This document shows, piece by piece, positions 41,043-50,758 of a stretch of DNA of 64,000 bases (positions are counted from its first letter, which is position 1; every line of letters starts with the position of its first letter). The position numbers and the translations under genes were made by a program. Location: assembly GCA_044228285.1 (NCBI GenBank), contig JBGAVD010000008.1, positions 1-64,000 on the forward strand, given 5' to 3'. Under the pieces are notes generated by a model. The model made no database searches and had not been told where the DNA came from. It saw only the letters and a program-made list of their open reading frames with translations. Source of the DNA: JBBATK01 sp044228285 (lineage in GTDB: Bacteria > Bacteroidota > Ignavibacteria > Kapaibacteriales > NICIL-2).

Positions 41043-42449
41043 ATGAATGAAGGCTCAATCGTCCAGGTCATTGGTCCGGTAGTCGACGTAGAATTTTCCA
41101 ACGGCCAGATTCCTCCTGTCCTCAACGCTTTACGTATTCCACGCACTTCAGCAGAAGGCAAGGATGAAGTGTTGATTTGTGAAGTGCAGCAGCACTTGGG
41201 TGAGGATCGTGTACGTACCATCGCAATGGATTCTACCGACGGCTTGGTTCGTGGTATGAAGGCTATTGATACCGGTGAGCCAATCATGGTTCCTGTTGGA
41301 CCTCAAGTATTGGGTCGTATCATGAACGTCATTGGCGAAGCCATCGACAACGGTGCTGCGCTGGATACTTCTAAGCGTTATCCAATTCACCGCCTTCCAC
41401 CAAAATTCTCCTCCCTTTCTACCAACAAGGAAATGTTTGAGTCTGGTATAAAGGTAATCGATCTTATTGAGCCGTACACCAAGGGTGGTAAGACAGGTTT
41501 GTTCGGTGGTGCTGGTGTTGGAAAGACCGTTATCATTCAAGAGTTGATCAACAACATCGCGAAGCAGCACGGTGGATTCTCCGTATTCGCTGGTGTAGGT
41601 GAGCGTACTCGTGAAGGAAACGACTTGTTCTTGGAAATGACTGAGTCTGGCGTTATTGCAAAGACCTCGATGGTGTTCGGTCAGATGAACGAGCCACCAG
41701 GAGCTCGTGCACGTGTTGCTCTTACTGCTCTTGCTATTGCAGAGTATTTCCGTGATGAAGAAGGTCGTGACGTGTTGCTCTTCGTCGACAACATTTTCCG
41801 TTTTACGCAAGCAGGCTCCGAGGTATCCGCTCTTCTTGGTCGTATGCCATCGGCTGTAGGTTATCAGCCAACATTGGCAACCGAGATGGGTGTATTGCAA
41901 GAGCGTATCGCTTCAACAGACCGTGGTTCTATCACCTCCGTTCAGGCGGTATACGTACCTGCAGATGACTTGACAGATCCTGCTCCAGCAAATACCTTTA
42001 CCCACTTGGATGCGACAACCGTATTGTCTCGTTCAATCGCTGAGCTTGGATTGTACCCTGCGGTAGATCCACTGGATTCTACCTCGCGTATTTTGGATCC
42101 ACTCATTGTTGGACAAGAACACTATGATGTAGCAATGCGTGTGAAGCGTACCTTGCAGAGCTACAAGGACTTGCAGGACATCATCAACATCCTTGGTATG
42201 GATGAGTTGAGTGAAGATGATAAGCAAACCGTTTATCGCGCACGGAAGATCCAAAAGTTCTTCTCACAGCCATTCCACGTTGCAGAGCAGTTCACAGGTT
42301 TTGCTGGCCGCTACGTGAAGATCGAAGATACCGTTGCTGGTTTCAAGGCAATTCTCAACGGTGACGTTGATGAAATTCCAGAGAATTACTTCTCGTACAA
42401 GGGTACTTTGGATGAAGTTGTCGATGCAGCAAAGAAAGCCGGCGCATAG
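41043..42449 (+). CDS. atpD: F1F0 ATP synthase subunit beta
   Basis: Catalytic beta subunit of 468 residues, the normal length. Diagnostic parts: GSIVQVIGPVVDVEF at the start, the P-loop GLFGGAGVGKTVIIQE near residue 152-167, the catalytic-Glu segment GVGERTREGNDLF, DVLLFVDNIFRFTQAGSEVS (Walker B), and ALLGRMPSAVGYQPTLATEM. It works in the F1 head on the inner face of the membrane. It is followed by atpC after 56 nt; atpA, atpG and the F0 genes are absent here. An isolated atpDC unit is typical of Chlorobi and Bacteroidota. Confidence 0.98.
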   Translation: MNEGSIVQVIGPVVDVEFSNGQIPPVLNALRIPRTSAEGKDEVLICEVQQHLGEDRVRTIAMDSTDGLVRGMKAIDTGEPIMVPVGPQVLGRIMNVIGEAIDNGAALDTSKRYPIHRLPPKFSSLSTNKEMFESGIKVIDLIEPYTKGGKTGLFGGAGVGKTVIIQELINNIAKQHGGFSVFAGVGERTREGNDLFLEMTESGVIAKTSMVFGQMNEPPGARARVALTALAIAEYFRDEEGRDVLLFVDNIFRFTQAGSEVSALLGRMPSAVGYQPTLATEMGVLQERIASTDRGSITSVQAVYVPADDLTDPAPANTFTHLDATTVLSRSIAELGLYPAVDPLDSTSRILDPLIVGQEHYDVAMRVKRTLQSYKDLQDIINILGMDELSEDDKQTVYRARKIQKFFSQPFHVAEQFTGFAGRYVKIEDTVAGFKAILNGDVDEIPENYFSYKGTLDEVVDAAKKAGA

Positions 42450-42505
42450 TAGTAGGCATGCAGAGCAGAGGATACGCGAGTCTGAATACACATTGAAGAA
42501 CTGAT

Positions 42506-42928
42506 ATGTCTGGCACATTGCTTTCCATAGAAATCGTTACACCACAGAGCACGGCCTATAGCGCTACAGCACAGGCTATTACTCTGCCAGGAACTCTTGG
42601 TCCTTTCCAAATTCTCATCAATCACGCGCCTATTATTTCCTCTTTGGAATTAGGCATCGTAAAGATCATTGATGAGGAAGGCTTAGATGTATTCTTTGCC
42701 ACAACCGGCGGATTTGCCGAGGTGAAGAATAATGTTGTCTCGATCGTTGTCGAAACCGCCGAACTGGCTACTGCTATTAACCTAACTGAAGCTCGTGCCG
42801 CTCTGGCGCAAGCAGAAGCTCGTTTGTCGGGAATGAGCGACCAGATGTTGAAAGACGACGAGAAGAAGCTTATTCAGACAGCAAAGAATCGTGTCCACGC
42901 AGCTGAGTTAGCGAAAGAAGCTCACTAA
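42506..42928 (+). CDS. atpC: F1F0 ATP synthase subunit epsilon
   Basis: Central-stalk subunit of 140 residues. The N-terminal beta-sandwich is clear (LLSIEIVTPQSTAYS, LPGTLGPFQILINHAPIISS, FFATTGGFAEVKNNVVSIVV). The C-terminal helical pair follows (LTEARAALAQAEARLSG, LIQTAKNRVHAAELAKEA), the part that can inhibit ATP hydrolysis in bacteria. It forms a transcription unit with atpD and is closed by a strong terminator (42962-42989). Confidence 0.96.
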   Translation: MSGTLLSIEIVTPQSTAYSATAQAITLPGTLGPFQILINHAPIISSLELGIVKIIDEEGLDVFFATTGGFAEVKNNVVSIVVETAELATAINLTEARAALAQAEARLSGMSDQMLKDDEKKLIQTAKNRVHAAELAKEAH

Positions 42929-42961
42929 GCTGTCTGCGTTTCGCAAAGAGATATCTATGAA

Positions 42962-42989
42962 GCCCTGAGTTGTACTCAGGGCTTTTTTT
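42962..42989 (+). terminator. Rho-independent terminator of atpDC
   Basis: Perfect 9-bp stem GCCCTGAGT (42962-42970) with ACTCAGGGC (42974-42982), loop TGT, followed by seven Ts. Confidence 0.95.
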
Positions 42990-43073
42990 GTACACGGTAG
43001 AGCCGAACGCGGTGTTAGGGACGACGATACAGGCGGTTTAACGTGGAACGCTGACGAGATATGATATATTAGG

Positions 43074-43758
43074 CCAACAGCCCGGGGTTTCACCCCGAGC
43101 TGCCCTGAGATACGTCGCTCTTTCAGAGCTCTTCTATAATGCATGGCGTATACTCAATGGCGCATGTCCAACAGCCCGGGTTTCACCCCGAGCTGCCCTG
43201 AGATACATCACTCTTTCAGAGCTCTTCTTTGGAGCATGCATGTTGCTGAAACCTACAATGTGAGGTTTCGTGTCTAACTGATTCCTTGCGACAATGTGAT
43301 GAATATCCATGTTCTTTGTAGTTACACGCGATGCCCAACAGTAGAGCTCTGAAGGAGCGAATTTATTCAGGGCAGCCCGGGGTGCAGCCCCGGGCTGTTG
43401 GTGAAATACGGAGCTGCCAAGCAATGAACATTGATAATACACTATCCATCCTAGTAGAGCTCTGAAAGAGCGAATCACCTCAGGGCAGCCCGGGGTGCAG
43501 CCCCGGGCTGTTGGTGAAACACGGAGCAGTCAAGCAATGAACATTGATAATACACCATCCATCTTAGAAGAGCTCTGAAAGAGCGAATTACCTCAGGGCA
43601 GCTCGGGGTGCAACCCCGGGCTGTTGGTGAAACACGGAGCTGCCCAGAGATACATCGCTCTTTCAGAGCTCTTCTTTGGTGCGTTGCATGTTGTCTATGC
43701 GCTATGAATAACAATCCTTCGATCATCCAACAGCTCGAGGTGAAACCCTGGGCTGTTA
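43074..43758. repeat. Dense palindromic repeat array (family B)
   Basis: A composite of about seven copies of one element whose arms are AGAGCTCTGAAAGAGCG and CAGCCCGGGGTGCAGCCC/CGGGCTGTTGG. Two copies run in the minus sense (43074-43134, 43168-43228). Three tandem copies run in the plus sense (AGAGCTCTGAA at 43343, 43457 and 43570, a period of 113-114 bp, with a shared linker containing AATGAACATTGATAATACAC). Two partial copies follow (43641-43679, 43727-43758). No transposase is present. It fills most of the gap between atpC and the sialidase-like gene; the rest of 42990-43898 shows nothing else. Confidence 0.85.
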
Positions 43759-43898
43759 AAGGTTTCATTGTTAGCAATTACAACATCATATGATGATCGC
43801 GCGGCGCTCCGGCGCAACACGTCATTGTGTATTTTCGGAATAGACATTGAACCATTTTTTGATTGATCCAACGATCTATCCACCAGAACAAAAGTGAT

Positions 43899-45839
43899 AT
43901 GAAACTCACACGACATCTCGGTTACGCTGCTCTTTCATTCTTCGCAATAGCCCTAGGGATACAGGTTATGCCGTTGCAGGCACAGGAGCGTGGATCTGAT
44001 GAGGCGCAACATCTCCTTGAAGAGAAAATGCGCGCTTCGCCGGAATTGTTGCAGAGGTACGCACGTTGTACAACTATCGATCAGCGACGTCAAGTGTTGG
44101 ATTCTCTACGCTCGCACGCGGCGCTCATCCGAAAACAAGCGGGAGGCTCTGTGCATATCAATGGAAGTTTTGCGAATGGGCAGGTGAGTAGTCCTGGAGA
44201 TAATGGATCTGAAATGCACGCGGCGATTAATCCGAAGGACTCAAACAACATGGTGTGTTCTGCTATGATGTCTGATGATTTCGGTGGACTCGCCTTTCCC
44301 ATCTACTACACCAGAGACGGAGGCAAAACTTGGGCTAAGAGCAGTTTCGCACCCGCCCCTCCTGATTTGGAGGTGTTTATACTTGGTGGTGGTGATCCTA
44401 TGTTTGCTTTTGATGCCGACGGGAAGCTGTACTTCTCGTGGATCGATTTGTTCTTTAGCCTTAGTAGCGCTCAGCCACCCATGGTAATGTACTGGGCTTC
44501 GTCAACTGACGGTGGTGAAAGCTGGGAACGAAATGCAAAGAGCGATAGCATAGCATCAGGCTATATCAACTTTGCTGACATGGATAACTCTCCATTGGTT
44601 GATAAGCAATGGATGATGTGCGATCAAAGCAACTCTGCTGGTAGAAACAATCTCTATGCGAGTTTACTTCTCTATTATCCATCAGATCAACGCGTAGCTA
44701 TGCGCATGAAAGGCGCAACTGAGCCTATCTTCCGCAGCAGTTTTCTGCGTCCAATAAGTAAGAACTACAGCTTCAATCAATTCACGAGCATTGATTGCGA
44801 TGATGAAGGCCGCGTGCACATGAGTTATGTTGGAGCACTACCCACCGACAGTATGCCCCTTGGTGAGTATCGTCTCTACCACATGCTTTCCAACGACCAA
44901 GGATCAAGCTTCCAACCTGAAGTTCAGGTTAGCACAATTCGTTTTTTAAACTCGTTGCCAGGTGATCAAACATCAACCGAAGCGCCAGTTGGTATGTCGC
45001 GTGTTCAAGCTCTACCACAAATAGCCTGCGATAAGTACAGCGCTAGTGCACACCATGGCAATGTGTATCTGGCGTGGACAGCGCTGGGCACAAACTCGCG
45101 AGGCAGCCGCGGTTTGGATATCTACTTCAGTCGATCAACGGACCATGGATCTACATGGTCAACTCCTATCATCATAAATGATGATGCCTCACTCTCCGGA
45201 GGCAAGTTTAGTACACAGGCTTATGTGTCAATGACGGTGAGTCCGACAGGAGTTGTCGTGATGAGCTGGTATGATTTTCGGGAAGACGCCGAGAATCGTC
45301 GCGCGAAGTATTATATGACCTACTCCTTCGATGGCGGCAAAACGTTCATCAAGAACTTCGCGGTTTCTTCTATGCCAACCGACTTCAAGCTCTTTGCAGA
45401 TGACACAACCAAGAAGTTCGGAATGGGAGAGTACAATCAGGTGGTATGCTCCAAAGGCTATGCTATGCCTTTCTGGGGCGATGCCCGAAATGGTGAACGC
45501 AAAATCTATACGGCTAAGATTCCCATCATTCCTAATCCTGAATCTGCCCAGGCTGTTAGCACACAATGTATAGACGATGGCATTCAACTTGACGCACCGC
45601 AACCAAGTCCTGCACACCAACGCGCAACTCTACTGTGTCATCTCAATAGCGATAGAGTGTTGCGCGTAGAAATTGTTGATGCCCTTGGTAGAAGTTTGCA
45701 AGAGGTGCAGGAAATGAACGGACAGCTTGGAAGCAATACTATTCATATTGACTGCAGCAACCTGCCAAGTGGACTAGCGTTCGTGCGAGTTCTCAGTGGC
45801 AATGCAGTTCTTAGTCATGCACTTGTTGTTCAACACTAA
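43899..45839 (+). CDS. T9SS-exported sialidase-fold BNR protein
   Basis: Secreted protein of about 646 residues from the ATG at 43899, with signal peptide MKLTRHLGYAALSFFAIALG. The region from about residue 75 to 560 has sialidase-like Asp boxes (YTRDGGKTWAKSS, STDGGESWERN, SNDQGSSFQPE, STDHGSTWSTP, SFDGGKTFIKN), and GSEMHAAINPKDSNNMVCS at the propeller start is typical of exo-alpha-sialidase-like proteins. A T9SS sorting domain ends it (LDAPQPSPAHQRATLL ... LPSGLAFVRVLSG). The catalytic Arg triad cannot be verified by eye, so sialidase activity is not claimed. It is preceded by the family B repeats. Confidence 0.87.
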   Translation: MKLTRHLGYAALSFFAIALGIQVMPLQAQERGSDEAQHLLEEKMRASPELLQRYARCTTIDQRRQVLDSLRSHAALIRKQAGGSVHINGSFANGQVSSPGDNGSEMHAAINPKDSNNMVCSAMMSDDFGGLAFPIYYTRDGGKTWAKSSFAPAPPDLEVFILGGGDPMFAFDADGKLYFSWIDLFFSLSSAQPPMVMYWASSTDGGESWERNAKSDSIASGYINFADMDNSPLVDKQWMMCDQSNSAGRNNLYASLLLYYPSDQRVAMRMKGATEPIFRSSFLRPISKNYSFNQFTSIDCDDEGRVHMSYVGALPTDSMPLGEYRLYHMLSNDQGSSFQPEVQVSTIRFLNSLPGDQTSTEAPVGMSRVQALPQIACDKYSASAHHGNVYLAWTALGTNSRGSRGLDIYFSRSTDHGSTWSTPIIINDDASLSGGKFSTQAYVSMTVSPTGVVVMSWYDFREDAENRRAKYYMTYSFDGGKTFIKNFAVSSMPTDFKLFADDTTKKFGMGEYNQVVCSKGYAMPFWGDARNGERKIYTAKIPIIPNPESAQAVSTQCIDDGIQLDAPQPSPAHQRATLLCHLNSDRVLRVEIVDALGRSLQEVQEMNGQLGSNTIHIDCSNLPSGLAFVRVLSGNAVLSHALVVQH

Positions 45840-45867
45840 CGACTTCTTACAAGCGACTTCTTTTCTA

Positions 45868-45890
45868 CGAGTGCCCCTTCGGGGCACTCG
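45868..45890. terminator. Hairpin between convergent genes
   Basis: Perfect 10-bp stem CGAGTGCCCC (45868-45877) with GGGGCACTCG (45881-45890), loop TTC. The T tracts on either side are weak (TTATAAAA; TTTTCTA), but it sits between the convergent genes ending at 45839 and 45946, where a shared terminator is expected. Confidence 0.6.
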
Positions 45891-45945
45891 TTATAAAAGA
45901 ACTCCTGCAGAGAGGGTATCTTCAGCATCTCATCACGACTCACAT

Positions 45946-48462
45946 TTAATTCTTAATGAGCTGAAGTCTCTTAGTCCAGCCGTTGTAATTCAACTGCACC
46001 GTGTACACGCCATTCGACATGCTTTGAAGCGCGATGCTCAGTGCCATGTCTGGAAGCTGTGAAGACTGGAATGATTGTATGAGCACTCCACGAGCATCAA
46101 AAACTTCAACTGTGCGAGGTTTTGTATCACCGTAGGACAGAGTACATGAGGTGGTAGCGGGGTTTGGATTGAGACGGATATTCTTCGCGATCTCGACCTC
46201 AACATCAGATACTATAGGTGCCGCTATAATGAGTTCAGATTGAGCAGAGCATCCGTTGATATTCGCTGCCACTACATAAACTTTTGTCGTATCTCCACTA
46301 TTGCCTGTGACTTCAAAGTAAGGGTTGGTAGCACCTGGGATAGCTTTTCCATCAATGCCGAACCACTGATATGAATTATATCCCTTGAAAGTGGTGTCGA
46401 CAACGAGCTTGTTGAGCTCACGATTTACACGTGGTTTTGTCGGTTGGAAATGAAAAACGAGTCGAATGCTTTGAAGATCTGAAGTGTCGTTCAACGCTGT
46501 TATACCACGAACACTAAGTTGAATTGTCTTTTCCTGTAGTGATACGAGGCGAAGCACGCGAGACGTATCTCCAGTTGACCATAGAAGCTTAGAGAACTCA
46601 TTCTCATTTGCTATACGGACAGTGATTGTGTCACCACCGCAGACAACAGTATCCGTGCTCGCAATCGCTGGTTGTGGGACGGGTATATACTTGATGATGG
46701 TGGATGCACTATTTCCAGCGCGATCGACTGTCGTGACTTTCGCAGTTGCCGTATCACGCATATTGTTTGGTACTAGAGTCCAATGGACTGTTTCCGCAGT
46801 GCCGCCACTAAAAGGCTGCACTTTCAACGTGAATTTCTTGTTGGCATCTTCCAAGACAACTTTTGCCATGTTGCTACGAATGGCAGGATTGGACGGATAA
46901 TCTGTAGTTGTTCCAGTGTAGCCTGCGCTGCTGCGAACCAAAGTGCTACCTGGCGCATCGCGGTCTGCGGCTTTGCTTAGATCAAGAGCGAATGCCCCTG
47001 CAGGGTTTCCATAAGAGTCATAGTCCGAGCCTCCATAGAGATAGACTCCAAATGGTTTAACGCCGCGTAAAGCGTAGACACCACTAGCAGATAGTATACA
47101 CTCCTTGTAGCCATAGAGGAGTCCGTCTGGCATACGCTCTACATAGATGTTTTTGGCTGAAACTCCAGGTCCAAACTTACTTGCCAGAGATTGCCACTGA
47201 ATTTTCCCATTCGTTGAGATTCCGAATTCGAGATCAGCAGGTACTGTGCTATCAGGATTCATGGGAAAAACGACTCCGCAGAAGTTCCGGGTGAAGTTAA
47301 TCCCACCTTTCGTTCCTGGGGTACAGAAGATATAGGACGTGCCGAATTGTTCCCAAGGCATCACGTTCAGTTGGAATGGGTCGGTTGAAACGTTGTCATC
47401 GGATTGTCCAGGGTTGTACACGGTAACACTAATAGGAGAAGTAGATGTCAAACTAAAGACACTATTGGTCGGGTCGATACGGCTAAAAAGCCATCCACTA
47501 TTCTCCTGTCCACCTACTGCATTGAGTTGTCTCCAGGCTTGACCATTCAGTGAAATAGGGCAGTTACTTGTTCCTGCAAACACGCGTTCGTAGTAGCCGT
47601 ACGTACGTGACTCATATCGAGGAACCAGGTAGTGCTTACCCCATTGTTCCATTGGCAGTAGTTGCTCCGTTATGAAATCGCACCATGGTTTGTCGACGGG
47701 TACGTTTGCACACTGGTTTCCGCTAAGGACAGCAACTGGCTTATCAGCGCTTATAATGGAGCCTGTCATATCTCCTTCTTTTGAATTTGCGTCGTTTCCA
47801 ACCACCCAAACATCGCCAGCATTCATGGTGAAGTCCTTGGTATCACCTGGCTTCATACCACCGCCCGAACGTGTGATTGCTGGACCACCAAGTGTAAAAT
47901 GGACGTGCGTATTGTTTTCGGTCGCAACAATTGCCATTTCGCTCGGCAAAGAGTACCCACCATACATCCATGTCATGTCTGACATAGATGCACATATATA
48001 CTTATTGCCAAGAGCTTCTACTGGTAGTGCTAAGAAGCTATCGCTAGTGTAAGCAAAGCGAGTGACTCCATACACTATACAAGGCACGTCTGATGTGATA
48101 TGGATAGCAGCGCCCGGATAGACTTGCTCAGGAGGAATGCCGCCATTTGTGGGTTTAGAAAATGCTTGGCCATTTCCGGGACCAAGGCTTACAGGGACAA
48201 CGTCATTGGCCTTGAGTACGAAGCTCTCCTTGTATCCTTTATCCACTACTTCAACCGTTGCAGTGCCATTAGCTACTGCAGCTATATACACCATGAGCCT
48301 GTTATTTCCAGCCTCTTCGTAACAAGGAATAAAGGTGAAATAAAACTCTTGTCCGAGATTGCTCGGCTTGCTCAATTGTGGACCAAATTCGCCACTGAAA
48401 AGCGGTAGCTGAACTACTAGTAGTACGAACAGTACAATGAAGTTGCGAAGAGCGAGATTCAT
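45946..48462 (-). CDS. T9SS-exported IgGFc-binding-like protein
   Basis: Secreted protein of about 838 residues. The ATG at 48462 has GGAG upstream and starts the signal peptide MNLALRNFIVLFVLLVVQLP. Residues about 20-450 match the IgGFc-binding N-terminal type domain found in many Bacteroidota surface proteins: LGQEFYFTFIPCYEEAGNN, FVLKANDVVPVSLGPG, AAIHITSDVPCIVYGVTRF, ADKPVAVLSGNQCANVPVD and CDFITEQLLPMEQWGKHY. Ig/PKD-like modules follow (TDTVVCGGDTITVRIANE, FKGYNSYQWFGIDGKAIPG), then a T9SS sorting domain (LNPNPATTSCTLSYG). Probably an adhesin; antibody binding is only the family name. Confidence 0.87.
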   Translation of the reverse strand: MNLALRNFIVLFVLLVVQLPLFSGEFGPQLSKPSNLGQEFYFTFIPCYEEAGNNRLMVYIAAVANGTATVEVVDKGYKESFVLKANDVVPVSLGPGNGQAFSKPTNGGIPPEQVYPGAAIHITSDVPCIVYGVTRFAYTSDSFLALPVEALGNKYICASMSDMTWMYGGYSLPSEMAIVATENNTHVHFTLGGPAITRSGGGMKPGDTKDFTMNAGDVWVVGNDANSKEGDMTGSIISADKPVAVLSGNQCANVPVDKPWCDFITEQLLPMEQWGKHYLVPRYESRTYGYYERVFAGTSNCPISLNGQAWRQLNAVGGQENSGWLFSRIDPTNSVFSLTSTSPISVTVYNPGQSDDNVSTDPFQLNVMPWEQFGTSYIFCTPGTKGGINFTRNFCGVVFPMNPDSTVPADLEFGISTNGKIQWQSLASKFGPGVSAKNIYVERMPDGLLYGYKECILSASGVYALRGVKPFGVYLYGGSDYDSYGNPAGAFALDLSKAADRDAPGSTLVRSSAGYTGTTTDYPSNPAIRSNMAKVVLEDANKKFTLKVQPFSGGTAETVHWTLVPNNMRDTATAKVTTVDRAGNSASTIIKYIPVPQPAIASTDTVVCGGDTITVRIANENEFSKLLWSTGDTSRVLRLVSLQEKTIQLSVRGITALNDTSDLQSIRLVFHFQPTKPRVNRELNKLVVDTTFKGYNSYQWFGIDGKAIPGATNPYFEVTGNSGDTTKVYVVAANINGCSAQSELIIAAPIVSDVEVEIAKNIRLNPNPATTSCTLSYGDTKPRTVEVFDARGVLIQSFQSSQLPDMALSIALQSMSNGVYTVQLNYNGWTKRLQLIKN

Positions 48463-49107
48463 AGGTGCTCCGTATGGTGGTTTAAGTTCAATGTGTTGGT
48501 GACTGGGGGTGCATATGCGTGAACGGAAGAGTGTCCACTGAGAATAGCACAGAGTCAAAATAGACAAATACGCTTCAACAAACAATGAAGAATTATGAGA
48601 GCGCAGATCATACTGTCGGTAGTTCAATTATCGTCATTTTTATGTCTGACGAGTGTATTTATGAACTCACATTGTGCATTGCATCATAAAAAGCGATAAT
48701 TCTTGTTGCTCTCTGCGATTAAATGAGATAAAGAGATACAATACAGCAGTAAAGTAGCCCACATTGTGCTTTGGCAGTTCGCTTTTCAATCACTTCTTTC
48801 CAACCTATAGTACCTAAACAGCGCGTCATGTAGTGTGTTTTGTAGATCCGCCGAGCAGAGGCTTCGCGTACATTCTTTTTGTCGATTGCTCGGCTAGCTA
48901 TCCAGTGCTCGAAGGGTCGAGAATGGGTGCTTTGTATTTCAGTGGTATTCTGCTGTGTCATGGCCAATGACAGTGCGAAAGTTGGTTTTGATGGCTCAGT
49001 TCTGCCTAAATCGGCCCTACTGAGGCATAGCTCTTATCTGAGGCTTTCGAGTGCTCATGATTTCCGATTTTTGCACTCCACAACTGCAAACAACTGAACG
49101 ATCTCAT
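48463..49107. other. Non-coding gap upstream of hutH
   Basis: About 645 nt between divergent genes. The only site I note is TGTCAT-N5-ATGACA (48956-48972), a compact palindrome that could be an operator about 135 nt before hutH, and GATTTTTGC, one mismatch from the Bacteroidota -7 element, nearer the gene. No credible small gene is seen. Confidence 0.4.
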
Positions 49108-50622
49108 ATGTCTCTCATTCTCGACGGTTCACGTCTTAGTCTCGATCTCTTTGCCAAAGCTGTGTACGATCGCAGCACCATTATTGAACTGGATAGCACT
49201 GCTGCAAAGGCAGTGCAAGCGGCACGTACTCTGGTCGACAGCTGGGTAGAGCAGGGGAAGGTGATTTATGGAGTGACCACGGGTTTTGGTGAGTTTGCGA
49301 ATGTCTTTATCGAACGTGATCAATTGGAAGCTCTGCAAGAGAACCTCATTCTCTCTCACGCCGTTGGCGCAGGCGAATGGTTGTCGTCCGATGTTGTGCG
49401 TGGCATGATGTTGTTGCGCATCAATGCCCTAGCCAAAGGACATAGTGGCATCCGATTGAGTACTCTTCAAACGCTGATTGACATCTTCAATAAGAACATT
49501 ATTGCCGCTGTTCCGAGCCAAGGTTCTGTTGGAAGCTCTGGCGATCTGGTGCAGCTGTCGCATATCGCGCTGATGCTTATTGGCAAGGGACGTTGTCTAT
49601 GTGCCGAGGGTGTTCGATCGAGCGCCGAGGTTCTGGCAGAGAACGGTATCGAGGCAGTGCGCCTTCAGGCAAAGGAAGGTCTGGCACTCATCAATGGCAC
49701 GCAAATGCAATGCTCCGTTGGTGCTCTCGCTGTGCACAAGGCACAGCGCTTGGCAGAGATTGCCGACCTCGTAGGAGCCTTTAGCGCTGATGCCCTGCGC
49801 AGTACGGATAGAGCATACGATCCTCGTTTGCATGCGTTGCGTCCATTCGACGGACAACAACGCAGCGCTTCGTTGCTACGCTCCTATATGAGTGGCAGCG
49901 AGATTCGTGAGTCGCATCGAAGTGGTGACGGACGTGTTCAAGACGCTTATTCCATTCGCTGTATGCCGCAGGTTCATGGCGCTTCTCGAGATGCGATTTC
50001 GTATGTACGTGGTATTATCTCGACGGAATTGAACTCAGCAAACGACAACCCGCTTATCTTTCCTGAACAAGGTGATCATCTTGAAGGCGGCAACTTCCAT
50101 GGTCAACCGTTGGCTTTGGCGCTCGACTTTCTCGCTATTGCTTGCTCCGAACTTGCAAACATTAGTGAACGTCGCACTGAACGCATGGTCAATGGTGCGC
50201 TCAGCAATGGTCTCCCGCGCTTTCTTACAAAGAATGGCGGTGTACAAAGCGGGATGATGATTGCGCAATACACGGCGGCTAGTATCGTGAGCGAGAATAA
50301 AGTCCTTGCTCACCCAGCTAGCGTTGATTCCATCCCAACAAGTGCCAATCAAGAAGATCATAATTCAATGGGCAGCATCGCTGCCCTCAAGGCAATGAAG
50401 GTCGTAGAGAACTTACAGACGGTACTCGCTGTTGAACTCCTCTGCGCTGCACAGGCTATCGACTTCTTGCGTCCATTAAAAAGTAGCCCAATCCTTGAAG
50501 CACTCCATTCTGTTGTGCGCACTCGCGTTCCATTTGCGGAGACTGATCGTGTACTGTATGATGATCTCGCTGCTGTTCGATTGCTTATTGAAGATGGTAG
50601 TGTTGAGTCGGTAATGGGGTAG
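49108..50622 (+). CDS. hutH: Histidine ammonia-lyase
   Basis: Enzyme of about 504 residues that deaminates L-histidine to urocanate, the first step of histidine degradation, using an MIO cofactor formed from an internal tripeptide. Family segments: YGVTTGFGEFAN, LILSHAVGAGE (the Ser-His pair favouring histidine), GSVGSSGDLVQLSHIAL, LALINGTQMQCS, NSANDNPLIF, GGNFHGQPLALALD and SVDSIPTSANQEDHNSMG; the AVELLCAAQA Glu also fits histidine. The MIO triad reads Ser-Ser-Gly (about residues 143-145) rather than the usual Ala-Ser-Gly. The start at 49108 is chosen over 49051 by family alignment. No other hut genes are near. Confidence 0.93.
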   Translation: MSLILDGSRLSLDLFAKAVYDRSTIIELDSTAAKAVQAARTLVDSWVEQGKVIYGVTTGFGEFANVFIERDQLEALQENLILSHAVGAGEWLSSDVVRGMMLLRINALAKGHSGIRLSTLQTLIDIFNKNIIAAVPSQGSVGSSGDLVQLSHIALMLIGKGRCLCAEGVRSSAEVLAENGIEAVRLQAKEGLALINGTQMQCSVGALAVHKAQRLAEIADLVGAFSADALRSTDRAYDPRLHALRPFDGQQRSASLLRSYMSGSEIRESHRSGDGRVQDAYSIRCMPQVHGASRDAISYVRGIISTELNSANDNPLIFPEQGDHLEGGNFHGQPLALALDFLAIACSELANISERRTERMVNGALSNGLPRFLTKNGGVQSGMMIAQYTAASIVSENKVLAHPASVDSIPTSANQEDHNSMGSIAALKAMKVVENLQTVLAVELLCAAQAIDFLRPLKSSPILEALHSVVRTRVPFAETDRVLYDDLAAVRLLIEDGSVESVMG

Positions 50623-50626
50623 TGGG

Positions 50627-50716
50627 TCTGCTTGAGACAGTGACCTGTCTGTTTTCGAAAGTGATGTGTCTGCTTGAGACAGTGAGAGCCTCAGCTTCGC
50701 TGAGACCCTCACACCT
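50627..50716. repeat. Family A palindromic repeat, left of GH5 gene
   Basis: CTGCTTGAGACAGTGA occurs at about 50627 and again at 50670, the second copy leading into GAGAGCCTCAGC-TTC-GCTGAGACCCTCACACCT. The palindromic core matches the copies at 22376-22618 and 52125-52162. Confidence 0.8.
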
Positions 50717-50758
50717 TTTAGAGACCCTCATGAGATGTTTCAACTAATAGATACATAT

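Noticed and set aside
43341..43640. Tandem 113-bp period suggesting a CRISPR array
   Set aside because: The unit is far longer than a CRISPR repeat, the linkers are conserved rather than unique, the element is palindromic along most of its length, and copies occur in both orientations. No cas gene is present.
48879..49097. 72-codon plus-strand frame upstream of hutH
   Set aside because: No ribosome binding site, an irregular composition, and overlap with the likely hutH promoter region.
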